A stretch of DNA of 8,559 nucleotides from an uncultured Pseudomonadota bacterium (GTDB lineage Bacteria > Pseudomonadota > Alphaproteobacteria > Rs-D84), in contig CAMOXB010000062.1 in NCBI GenBank assembly GCA_946628805.1, positions 1 to 8,559 on the forward strand, given 5' to 3'. Position 1 is the stretch's first letter; each line of letters opens with the position of its first letter. Both the position numbers and the translations under genes were made by a program. Positions 1 to 6,862 of this stretch are shown here, piece after piece. Below the pieces are notes generated by a model that did no database searches, was not told the origin of the DNA, and saw only the letters and a program-made list of their open reading frames with translations.

Positions 1-1
1 A

Positions 2-1444
2 TGTGCGTTCCTGGCGTCTCTGCCAAAGGCACCAAATGACAGAAATCGTGCGGTGGAACGTCGAAACTATGTCTTGCGTCGTATGGTTGATGATAAATAT
101 ATCACACAAGAAATGGCAGATGCCGCAATGGCAGAACCGTTAGATTTGAATTCTGGCTTTACCGCCCAGATGGAAATGGATTTTCAATATTTTGCCGAAG
201 ATGTGCGTCGTAAATTATTGGAAAGTATTGGGCGCGAAACACTTTATAACCAAGGTCTTTATATAAAAACAACGATTAACCCAGAATTACAACGTGCGGC
301 GGCGGCGGCATTAAGCAAAGAATTAGACGAATTTAATAAAAATAAATCCGCGAACGATGCAAAATTACAGGGCGCAATTATTGCGATGAATCCGCATACT
401 GGACGAATCTTAGCGATGACCGGTGGACGTTCGTTCAAAGAAAGTGCCTTTAATCGTGCAACCCAGGCATATCGTCAAATTGGTTCAACGATAAAGCCTT
501 TTGTGTATTTGGCTGCGCTGGAAAAAGGATACAGCCCGGAAAGTTTAATATTGGATGCACCAATTGTTGGTTGGCGCGAAAATAACAAGGAATGGAAGCC
601 TGAAAATTACGACAGAAAATTCTTGGGTAATATACCGTTGCGCTTTTCTTTGGAAACATCGCGTAATGTGCCGACTGTGCGATTAGTGGAAGAAATCGGT
701 GTAAATGATGCCATTGATGTGGCACAAAGATTTGGTGTTTATCCAAAAGATTTGAAACAAATAAACGAATCAATGGCACTGGGCAGCGGTGAAACGACAT
801 TGCAAAAATTGGTTTTGGGTTATTCGGCGTTTATAAATGGTGGGCGTGCGATTGAACCAAAAATGGTCGATTATATCGAAGACAGATATGGTAATTTATT
901 AAACGGTGAAAAGCATAATCAAATCGAATGGTTTGATGGTATGTTGCCACCGGTTGATGCGGCAAAATCTGAACCTTTGTCAGATCCACAGAGCCTTTAT
1001 CAAATCGTTTCAATCTTGCAAGGTGCGGTTGAACGTGGAACTGGGAAACAGGCACGCGTTGCGGGACATACTATTGCCGGAAAAACAGGGACAACTAATA
1101 TGGTCAAAGACGTTTGGTTTATTGGCTTTTCCAAGAATTTGATTGCGGGGGTATATTTGGGGTACGATACGCCAAAACCATTGGGCAAGGGTGCGGGGTC
1201 GCATATGGCGGCACGTGTATTTGCGGACTTTATGAAAACTGCATTGAAAGATGAAAGTAATCAACCGTTTTCAGTGCCAGACGGATTAAATATCGTTCGT
1301 GTTAATCGAAATAATGGTGTTGCGGCATCAAAAGATCCAAATGGTATGATTATCAACGAATTTTTCAAGCCTGGTCAATCGCCAAATCCGGCGCAAAATG
1401 TCGAAACGCGTTCGCAACAGGCGGTCGTTGGTGGTATATTCTAA
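2..1444 (+). CDS. mrcA: Class A penicillin-binding protein 1A, C-terminal part (5' end outside window)
   Basis: Bifunctional peptidoglycan synthase of the inner membrane, acting on lipid II in the periplasm. The frame is open to the left edge: translating from position 2 gives CAFLASLPKAPNDRNRAVERRN, which matches the end of the GT51 glycosyltransferase domain. The GTG at 53 is therefore internal and the true start lies upstream. 480 residues are visible. The transpeptidase domain has all three catalytic motifs: STIK with nucleophile Ser at 485-487, SRN at 659-667 and KTG at 1082-1090. The closing part (VWFIGFSKNLIAGVYLGYDT) is typical of PBP1A. The linker between LYIKTTINPELQ and GAIIAMNPHTG is only 26 residues, so the OB-like ODD insertion of E. 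coli PBP1a appears to be missing. Class A identity is certain; the 1A subtype and symbol are likely. mraY starts 70 bases downstream. Confidence 0.93.
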   Translation, partial: CAFLASLPKAPNDRNRAVERRNYVLRRMVDDKYITQEMADAAMAEPLDLNSGFTAQMEMDFQYFAEDVRRKLLESIGRETLYNQGLYIKTTINPELQRAAAAALSKELDEFNKNKSANDAKLQGAIIAMNPHTGRILAMTGGRSFKESAFNRATQAYRQIGSTIKPFVYLAALEKGYSPESLILDAPIVGWRENNKEWKPENYDRKFLGNIPLRFSLETSRNVPTVRLVEEIGVNDAIDVAQRFGVYPKDLKQINESMALGSGETTLQKLVLGYSAFINGGRAIEPKMVDYIEDRYGNLLNGEKHNQIEWFDGMLPPVDAAKSEPLSDPQSLYQIVSILQGAVERGTGKQARVAGHTIAGKTGTTNMVKDVWFIGFSKNLIAGVYLGYDTPKPLGKGAGSHMAARVFADFMKTALKDESNQPFSVPDGLNIVRVNRNNGVAASKDPNGMIINEFFKPGQSPNPAQNVETRSQQAVVGGIF

Positions 1445-1481
1445 AAATATATTTATATTCGTTTATTTAGTCGTTTTTTTG

Positions 1482-1490
1482 TGATAAAAT
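1482..1490 (+). promoter_or_regulatory. Candidate extended -10 promoter for mraY-ftsW-murG
   Basis: TGATAAAAT matches the extended -10 pattern TGnTAnAAT, with the hexamer TAAAAT agreeing with TATAAT at 5 of 6 positions. The -35 position at normal spacing (TTTATT, 1462-1467) is poor, as is common for extended -10 promoters. Initiation would fall near 1497, giving a leader of only about 18 bases that still contains the AAGGAG SD. The site sits in the only gap between the PBP gene and mraY. It was seen by pattern only, and AT-rich DNA produces such matches by chance. Confidence 0.4.
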
Positions 1491-1531
1491 AGTCAGCATG
1501 AAAAGGAGTTTTTTATGCTGACTGATTTTTT
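1490..1531 (+). promoter_or_regulatory. Hairpin enclosing the mraY SD and start codon, followed by a T run
   Basis: Bases 1490-1504 pair with 1510-1524 without a mismatch: 13 Watson-Crick pairs plus two G-T wobbles (1490/1524 and 1500/1514). The outer arms are AGTCAGCAT (1491-1499) and ATGCTGACT (1515-1523). The five-base loop GGAGT (1505-1509) is the core of the SD, and the mraY ATG (1515-1517) lies in the 3' arm. Six T residues follow at 1526-1531. In a transcript reading through from the PBP gene, this could hide the start codon or act as an intrinsic terminator. A transcript beginning near 1497 would lack most of the 5' arm and keep the start accessible. The structure is seen in the sequence; its function is inferred. 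Confidence 0.6.
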
Positions 1532-2618
1532 AATAAGCCGTGGTTTTCAATTCTTTGCCAGTGGTTGGACACAATTTGCTGCATCGTTTGCAATGGCGTT
1601 TATGATTATGATTGTGTTCGGTCGAACTTTTATTCGATTTATGCATAAAATTCAGGGTCAGGGTCAACCAATCAGTGAAAATGTCCCCGCCGAACATCGC
1701 AAGAAAGCCGGCACGCCGTCAATGGGTGGTGTTTTGATTTTGATTGCAATTTTTGTTGCGTCGCTTTTGTTTATGCCAATGCATAATGCGACAGGATGGA
1801 TTGCATTGTCATCATTAGTAATGTTTGGTGTAATTGGCTTTGCCGATGATTATAAAAAAATATCCAGTCAATCTAAAAAGGCATCAAATGGTTTATCACC
1901 ATCAATGCGCCTGGGGCTGGAAGCAATCTGTGTTGCGATTTTGGCGTATTTAATTAACAAAACAATGCCGGGATATGTTCCAAATTTATCGATTGTTGTT
2001 GGGTCAACAATTGAATTACCGCTGGGGGCATGGGGCGTTGGATTTTTGTATTATGTATTTGCGTATTTTGTAATCTGTGGTTCGGCAAACGCAACAAATA
2101 TTACCGATGGTTTGGACGGTATGTTGTCGAAATTATACTTGCCGGTTTTAATAGTGTTGGTTGTTGCTCTTTATGGTGCAACACGCACAGGATTTATGGA
2201 TGCGGTTATATTCTTGCCACAAACCAGTGCACTTTATGGTGTCTTGGGTGCGGTGTTCGGTGCGGTTCTGGGATTCCTTTGGTTTAATGCAAAACCAGCC
2301 AGTATATTTATGGGGGATGTCGGATCATTGGCATTGGGTGGATTTATGGGAACGGTCGCAATGTTATTAAAGTCTGAAATAATTATGGGTATTGCCGCCG
2401 GTATGATGGTTTTGATTTTGTTGTCTTCGTTTACACAAACTATGGTTTTCAAAATCACACGTAAAATATCTGGGACGGGTAAACGGGTATTCTTGCGCGC
2501 GCCAATTCATCATCACTTTGAAGAACTGGGGTGGGCAGAAACAAAAATCGTGGATAGATTTTTCATAATGTCAATATTGTTTTCAGGTCTGGCATTGATA
2601 TTATTGAAATTTGCATAA
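1515..2618 (+). CDS. mraY: Phospho-N-acetylmuramoyl-pentapeptide transferase (lipid I synthase)
   Basis: Transfers phospho-MurNAc-pentapeptide from UDP to undecaprenyl phosphate at the inner membrane, giving lipid I. At 367 residues it is close to E. coli MraY (360), with hydrophobic segments throughout as expected for a ten-helix protein. The family motifs appear in order: GTPSMGG (66-72), FADDYKK (109-115) with the Asp pair 111-112, NITDGLDG (195-202), FMGDVGS (265-271) with Asp268 at the third catalytic position, and APIHHHFE (329-336) with the His triad. The ATG at 1515 has a good SD (AAGGAG, 1503-1508, 6-base spacing); upstream in frame there is no start before a stop at 1485. The start lies inside a hairpin. 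ftsW follows after 12 bases, where murD is usually found in proteobacteria. Confidence 0.97.
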   Translation: MLTDFLISRGFQFFASGWTQFAASFAMAFMIMIVFGRTFIRFMHKIQGQGQPISENVPAEHRKKAGTPSMGGVLILIAIFVASLLFMPMHNATGWIALSSLVMFGVIGFADDYKKISSQSKKASNGLSPSMRLGLEAICVAILAYLINKTMPGYVPNLSIVVGSTIELPLGAWGVGFLYYVFAYFVICGSANATNITDGLDGMLSKLYLPVLIVLVVALYGATRTGFMDAVIFLPQTSALYGVLGAVFGAVLGFLWFNAKPASIFMGDVGSLALGGFMGTVAMLLKSEIIMGIAAGMMVLILLSSFTQTMVFKITRKISGTGKRVFLRAPIHHHFEELGWAETKIVDRFFIMSILFSGLALILLKFA

Positions 2619-2630
2619 TGGGTGTTGTAA

Positions 2631-3776
2631 ATGATTCGTATTACGCGCGGTGAAGAAAGTAAATTAACCGGATGGTATTTTGAAATCGACAGAAAATTAT
2701 TGGGTATGATTCTGGTTCTGGTTGCAATCGGAATTATAACAATGATAACCGCAGGATCTGCCGAAGCAGCACGTATGGGATACCCATGGTTTTATTATAT
2801 TAAAAAGGCGTTTGTGCCGTATACAATCGGTCTTATTTGTTTGTTTTGTGTCAGTATGCTGAATAAAAAACAGATAATGAAATTATCGGTTGTTGGATTG
2901 ATTTGTGGCGTGTGCGCGTTGCTGTTTACATTTGTTCATCCGATTCGAATCAATGGTTCAATTCGTTGGGTTGATATTGGTGGATTGCGATTTATGCCAT
3001 CTGATATTTTAAAGCCTTTCTTTATCGTTATAACGGCATGGTTTTTATCAATGATGCATAAAATTTACGGTTCTGATATTTTCCTTAATCGTGATGCGTG
3101 GCGCGCAAAATGGCAAAGTTGGTGGCCGTATTTGTTAATATTCTTGATGTGTGTTGCTTTGATATTTAAGCACCCAGACGTTGGAACGGCAACGTTATAT
3201 GTTGGTGTGTTATTTGTTATGTTATTTGTTGCCGGTTTCCCATGGAAATTAATGCCTGCGATGTTTGGTTCTGTTGTGTTGCTGGGGGCGGCGGCATTAA
3301 TGTTCATGCCACATATTCGTTCGCGTGCCGCACATATCTTTGATATTGTTCCGTATACCCAGGCATGGTATTCAATTAATTCGATAAAACATGGCGGTCT
3401 TTTTGGCAGTGGTGACGAAGCATATGTCAAAGATGTATTGCCAGAATCTACAAATGATTTTGTTTTTTCATCAATTGCCGAAGATTGGGGTGCAATTGGC
3501 GCGTGTGCTTTGATTATATTATTGTTTTTTATTTTGAATAAATTAATTCAACATTCCGCATCGGCAAAAGATGAATTTGTTGTTTATACTGTCGCAGGTG
3601 CGGCGGCGCTTTTTGGTGGACAGATATGCTTTAATTTAATGACGGCACTACATTTGTTTGTCGACAAAGGTATGACATTGCCTTTTGTATCATATGGTGG
3701 TGTTTCGTTTATAACATTTTGCATATTGTTCGGGATTGTCTTGGCGTTGGTTCGCGAAGACACATGGAATAATTAA
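2631..3776 (+). CDS. ftsW: Cell-division peptidoglycan glycosyltransferase FtsW (SEDS family)
   Basis: Polytopic inner-membrane lipid II polymerase of the divisome, normally working with the class B PBP FtsI. At 381 residues it has about ten hydrophobic segments. The N-terminus (R..E.S.L..W....DR.LL) resembles alphaproteobacterial FtsW. SEDS motifs include MPSDILKPFF, the extracytoplasmic loop LPESTNDFVF, and LPFVSYGGVS near the C-terminus. Asp276 aligns with the proposed catalytic Asp297 of E. coli FtsW (in HTDF), while the neighbouring His-Thr is Thr-Asn here. RodA is the alternative, but the N-terminus and the position between mraY and murG favour FtsW. The start is fixed because an in-frame TAA (2628-2630) directly precedes the ATG. 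The SD is weak (GGGTG, 2620-2624), so translational coupling to mraY is plausible. Confidence 0.95.
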   Translation: MIRITRGEESKLTGWYFEIDRKLLGMILVLVAIGIITMITAGSAEAARMGYPWFYYIKKAFVPYTIGLICLFCVSMLNKKQIMKLSVVGLICGVCALLFTFVHPIRINGSIRWVDIGGLRFMPSDILKPFFIVITAWFLSMMHKIYGSDIFLNRDAWRAKWQSWWPYLLIFLMCVALIFKHPDVGTATLYVGVLFVMLFVAGFPWKLMPAMFGSVVLLGAAALMFMPHIRSRAAHIFDIVPYTQAWYSINSIKHGGLFGSGDEAYVKDVLPESTNDFVFSSIAEDWGAIGACALIILLFFILNKLIQHSASAKDEFVVYTVAGAAALFGGQICFNLMTALHLFVDKGMTLPFVSYGGVSFITFCILFGIVLALVREDTWNN

Positions 3777-3791
3777 ATTTGGGGGTAAAAA

Positions 3792-4838
3792 ATGAAAATA
3801 TGGATTGCAACAGGAGGAACAGGTGGACATGTGTTTCCGGCACTTAGTGTGGCAAAAGAATTGGAAAAACGTGGACATAAAATAACAATTTCAACAGATG
3901 GTCGTGTTTGGGATATGGTTAAAAATGGAAAGCCTGAACATGCACGCGTTGCTTTTGTTTGGGCATCTGGGGTCGGTGCAAAATCAAAAATAAAGCAATT
4001 AATCGCACTTTCAAAAATTGGTGTGTCTGCGGTTGCATTGATATTGCGATTTTCCGTATTTCGCCCACAACGTGTTGTTGCGTTTGGTGGGTATGCGTCT
4101 GTGCCGGCGGTATTTGCAGCGCACGTTTGGAAAATACCAACATTTTTACATGAACAAAATGCGGCAATTGGTCGTGCAAATAAGTTTTCAATGCGATGGG
4201 TTAAAACACTGATGACCAGTTTTGAAACCGTCCAAGGTATGCCAAAACAATCAAAAGCAAACATTGTTTATACTGGGTTGCCTGTGCGTGAAGATTTTAT
4301 TAAAAATGCAAATGCACCATTAAAGCACGAAAATAAAATCTTGGTTACAGGTGGTTCATTGGGCGCACAAATTCTTGATGAAATTGTTCCGATTGCTATT
4401 TCCAAGATGAAGAACAAGAAAATATTCATAACACATCAGACACGTCCAGAAAATGTTGAAAAATTACAACGCTTTTATGCAGAACATAAAATTCATGCGA
4501 ATGTGTTATCGTTTATTCGTGATATGGCGTCATCAATTATTGATGCAGATTTGGTTATCGGGCGCAGTGGTGCCAGCACGGTTATCGAATTGGAAACAAT
4601 TGGTCGTCCGGCGATATTAGTTCCGTTAAATATTAATCCAGACCAGGCGGCAAATGCGGCGTCTTTTGCAAAATTGGGCGGCGGTTTTAATATTGAACAG
4701 TCTAAATTTACCGCAAAATGGTTAACGGCAACCTTGGATGATTTGTTTGATAATCCGGCGCGCCTTGACAAGATGGCGCAAAAGGCGTGCGTGAAAAATC
4801 TGGCGGTGAAAAAAATAGCCGACACAATAACAAAATAA
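3792..4838 (+). CDS. murG: UDP-GlcNAc:lipid I N-acetylglucosaminyltransferase (lipid II synthase)
   Basis: Peripheral GT-B enzyme on the cytoplasmic face of the inner membrane that adds GlcNAc to lipid I. Its 348 residues match the family length (about 355). Motifs in order: ATGGTGGHVFPAL (6-18), the first glycine-rich loop; VVAFGGYASVPA (95-106), the second; LHEQNAAIGRAN (119-130); GGSLGA (187-192), which is GGSQGA in E. coli; and the UDP-GlcNAc donor site GRSGASTVIEL (257-267) followed by NPDQAANA (282-289). An in-frame TAA at 3786-3788 leaves ATG 3792 as the only start, with SD GGGGG (3781-3785) 6 bases upstream. It is the last gene of the mraY-ftsW-murG unit, since a strong terminator overlaps its stop codon. 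Confidence 0.97.
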   Translation: MKIWIATGGTGGHVFPALSVAKELEKRGHKITISTDGRVWDMVKNGKPEHARVAFVWASGVGAKSKIKQLIALSKIGVSAVALILRFSVFRPQRVVAFGGYASVPAVFAAHVWKIPTFLHEQNAAIGRANKFSMRWVKTLMTSFETVQGMPKQSKANIVYTGLPVREDFIKNANAPLKHENKILVTGGSLGAQILDEIVPIAISKMKNKKIFITHQTRPENVEKLQRFYAEHKIHANVLSFIRDMASSIIDADLVIGRSGASTVIELETIGRPAILVPLNINPDQAANAASFAKLGGGFNIEQSKFTAKWLTATLDDLFDNPARLDKMAQKACVKNLAVKKIADTITK

Positions 4839-4863
4839 AAAATGCCCGTTTGGGCATTTTTTT
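4837..4863 (+). terminator. Intrinsic terminator after murG
   Basis: Perfect 11-bp stem, 4837-4847 with 4852-4862, including the GC-rich core ATGCCC/GGGCAT. The loop is GTTT and a run of seven T residues (4857-4863) follows. It begins inside the murG stop codon. The A-rich left arm would give a T run on the complement as well, but there is no converging gene here. It separates the cell-wall unit from the next gene. Confidence 0.92.
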
Positions 4864-4864
4864 C

Positions 4865-4894
4865 TTGCCCCGATTTCCTGATTTGTTCTATGAT
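4865..4894 (+). promoter_or_regulatory. Candidate promoter for the OmpA-like/comF unit
   Basis: TTGCCC at 4865-4870 (the TTG core of a -35) and TATGAT at 4889-4894 (5 of 6 against TATAAT) are separated by 18 bases. The site lies directly after the murG terminator and just before the next SD, where a new promoter is required. Initiation near 4901 would leave a very short leader. Confidence 0.4.
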
Positions 4895-4913
4895 TAATCA
4901 AGGAAGGAAAGGA

Positions 4914-6146
4914 ATGAAATATTTTTCGTCATCTTTGTTGTTGTATTTTATGTGTGTAAATGCCGGGATTTCTGCGTATTTGCCGGTTGTTGATGTGTCG
5001 CGTGGGAATGTTTCGGCGCGTGCTATTTTTGGCGAAGAAATTGTCCCGGAAAAAAACATTGCGGTTGCACCTGTAAAGAAAGCCGACAAAAAAGTTGTTG
5101 CGCGCAGTGCGAAAAAAACAAATACAAATATTGCAAAGGCTGATGTTTTAAAACCAAACCGTCCAAGTTCTGATTTGTGGGCGCGCAATTCGGATGCGCC
5201 ATTGCGTATGCCACGTATGGATGAAATTACCGTGATAAATTCAGATGCAGAATTACCCGAAGAATTTATTGATAATAAAGAACCTGTTAAAATTGCATCA
5301 ACAAATGTTGTACCGCGTGTTGCGCGTGATGAAGCAATGGCGGAATTAAAACAATTACGGGAAGAGGTTGCACGCCTTAGCCAATTACAACAAGAATCAC
5401 AAATTGCAAATGCACGACCAATCGCGGTGCGAACACCAATTATGGGTGAATCAAATGTTGTTCCAAGAAATACAAATGATGATGAAGCACGTTCTGTGAC
5501 TGTTCGTCGTAATGTTGTTGCAATGGATACACCAAAGACAGTGCGTTCATCAACTAATGTTGCAGAACCAAAAATCGCATCGGTTAATAATGATATGAAA
5601 AAAATGTCGCCAAACGAATTAAAAAAGGCATTTAAGAAAACATATCTGTCGGAAAATAAACATCTTTCCACATATGCTGATGATAGATTCGATACAGTAA
5701 GTGATATGACCACATCAATGGAAGGATTCAGCGCAGCGCGCGATTTATCAGAAATGGATGCAGGTGTTCGTCCAATGGAAATAAAAATAGCCTTCTTTAA
5801 TGGGGATAGTGGTTTATCACGTGAAAATTATAATTTATTAAATGAAACCGCGTCTATTGTTGTAAATAATCCAAAACGTGCAATTCAAATCGCAATTCCT
5901 GAATCGTCAACACATGATAAAGATTCGCGTAAATTGGCGGCACGTCGTTTGGCAATTGTTGAACAAGTATTACGCGATACAGGTGTTGCCGAACAACGTA
6001 TTGTCCCGGTATTATCACAACGTGATGGTGATGAATTTGTTTTGCGTATAATTTCTGGTGATACTTTTGAATCATTGACACAGCAAAAACGTAATATGTT
6101 TGGGGACAGTGTTTCCAAGAAAACATATAAAAGTATGTCGTGGTAA
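4914..6146 (+). CDS. Secreted protein with coiled coil and degenerate OmpA-like C-terminal domain
   Basis: 410 residues, probably periplasmic. Residues 1-21 form a signal peptide (Lys2, hydrophobic SSLLLYF, cleavage likely after ISA). A low-complexity basic and Ser/Asn-rich stretch follows, then a predicted coiled coil at about 140-165 (AELKQLREEVARLSQLQQE). The domain at about 288-380 resembles an OmpA/MotB peptidoglycan-binding fold: IKIAFFNGDSGLS, an Asn-rich helix, IQIAIP, KLAARRLAIVEQVLRDTGV, then a final strand. The Arg pair in LAARR sits where OmpA binds diaminopimelate, but the Thr-Asp motif is unclear. The open frame extends left to 4842, inside the terminator; ATG 4914 is preferred because of its SD (AGGAAGG, 4901-4907) and signal peptide. 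A cell-wall anchoring role is inference. Exact family not recognised. Confidence 0.8.
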   Translation: MKYFSSSLLLYFMCVNAGISAYLPVVDVSRGNVSARAIFGEEIVPEKNIAVAPVKKADKKVVARSAKKTNTNIAKADVLKPNRPSSDLWARNSDAPLRMPRMDEITVINSDAELPEEFIDNKEPVKIASTNVVPRVARDEAMAELKQLREEVARLSQLQQESQIANARPIAVRTPIMGESNVVPRNTNDDEARSVTVRRNVVAMDTPKTVRSSTNVAEPKIASVNNDMKKMSPNELKKAFKKTYLSENKHLSTYADDRFDTVSDMTTSMEGFSAARDLSEMDAGVRPMEIKIAFFNGDSGLSRENYNLLNETASIVVNNPKRAIQIAIPESSTHDKDSRKLAARRLAIVEQVLRDTGVAEQRIVPVLSQRDGDEFVLRIISGDTFESLTQQKRNMFGDSVSKKTYKSMSW

Positions 6147-6862
6147 ATTTTTTCAAACGTTTAATTGAATTTTTATATCCACCGCTTTGTCCGGTATGTG
6201 GCGAATTTGTTGGTATGCACGGAAATTTATGTGCAAAATGTTGGTCTGAATTTAATTGGATATCAAATCCAAAATGTTATAAATGTGGATACCCGTTTCC
6301 AGCGGATTTGGATTTGGGATTAAAACCATTATGTCCACATTGTGCCGCGGGCGAATGTGATTTAGATTTTATTCGCAGTGCATGTGTTTATGATGATGTT
6401 TCAAAGAATATAATGTTGCCGTTCAAGCATGCCAGTTGTTTAAAATATCAAACATTAATGTCAAATGCGATGATAAATTCGTTGCGTGATTTGAATCTGG
6501 ATATTGATGTTGTGTTGCCTGTGCCATTGGCGTATAAACGATTATTCAAACGTGGTTATAACCAGGCGACATTACTGGCACGTCCAATTGCAAAATATTT
6601 TAATGCCGTATTAGATGTTGATTCAATTTCACGAAAATACAGACACGATATGGGACATAAAAGCGCGAAACAAAGACGTGAAAATGTGCATGGTGTGTTT
6701 GATGTTTTGAATACAAAAAATATTTCGGGCAAAAAGATTTTATTGGTTGATGATGTTATGACATCGGGTGCGACATTTTATGAATTAAATCGTGTGTTGC
6801 GTCGTGCCGGTGCATCGGCGGTTTACGCGGTTTCGTTTTGTCGTGTTGTGCATGCGATTTAA
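6140..6862 (+). CDS. comF: ComF family protein: zinc-ribbon phosphoribosyltransferase-like protein
   Basis: 240 residues. The family (ComFC, GntX) has a type I phosphoribosyltransferase fold and is linked to DNA uptake or nucleotide use, but its reaction is not settled. Two CxxC/CxxC zinc ribbons are visible: Cys17/20/31/34 and Cys46/49/65/68. They are followed by the family motifs DVVLPVPLAYKRLFKRGYNQA and the PRPP-binding loop ILLVDDVMTSGAT (200-212) with its Asp pair. The GTG at 6140 is chosen because it is the only start after the in-frame stop at 6128-6130 that gives the usual distance to the first Cys; no good SD is seen. It overlaps the upstream gene by 7 bases, so translation is probably coupled. 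No competence neighbours are visible, so a competence role is unproven. Confidence 0.93.
   Translation: MVNFFKRLIEFLYPPLCPVCGEFVGMHGNLCAKCWSEFNWISNPKCYKCGYPFPADLDLGLKPLCPHCAAGECDLDFIRSACVYDDVSKNIMLPFKHASCLKYQTLMSNAMINSLRDLNLDIDVVLPVPLAYKRLFKRGYNQATLLARPIAKYFNAVLDVDSISRKYRHDMGHKSAKQRRENVHGVFDVLNTKNISGKKILLVDDVMTSGATFYELNRVLRRAGASAVYAVSFCRVVHAI

Noticed and set aside
53..55. GTG as the start of the penicillin-binding protein gene
   Set aside because: The same frame is open to the left edge and encodes conserved GT51-end sequence, so this codon is internal.
1498..1521. Seven-codon leader frame (MKRSFLC) overlapping the mraY SD
   Set aside because: It has no SD of its own, and the frame follows from the purine-rich SD sequence; it is probably chance. 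The hairpin explains the conserved-looking bases better.
4842..4913. N-terminal extension of the OmpA-like protein from ATG 4842
   Set aside because: It begins inside the murG terminator stem, has no SD, and would bury the signal peptide that starts at ATG 4914.
4898..5713. Open frame of 271 codons on the complement of the OmpA-like gene
   Set aside because: A shadow of the low-complexity + strand gene: no SD, no recognisable domain, and composition typical of an antisense frame.
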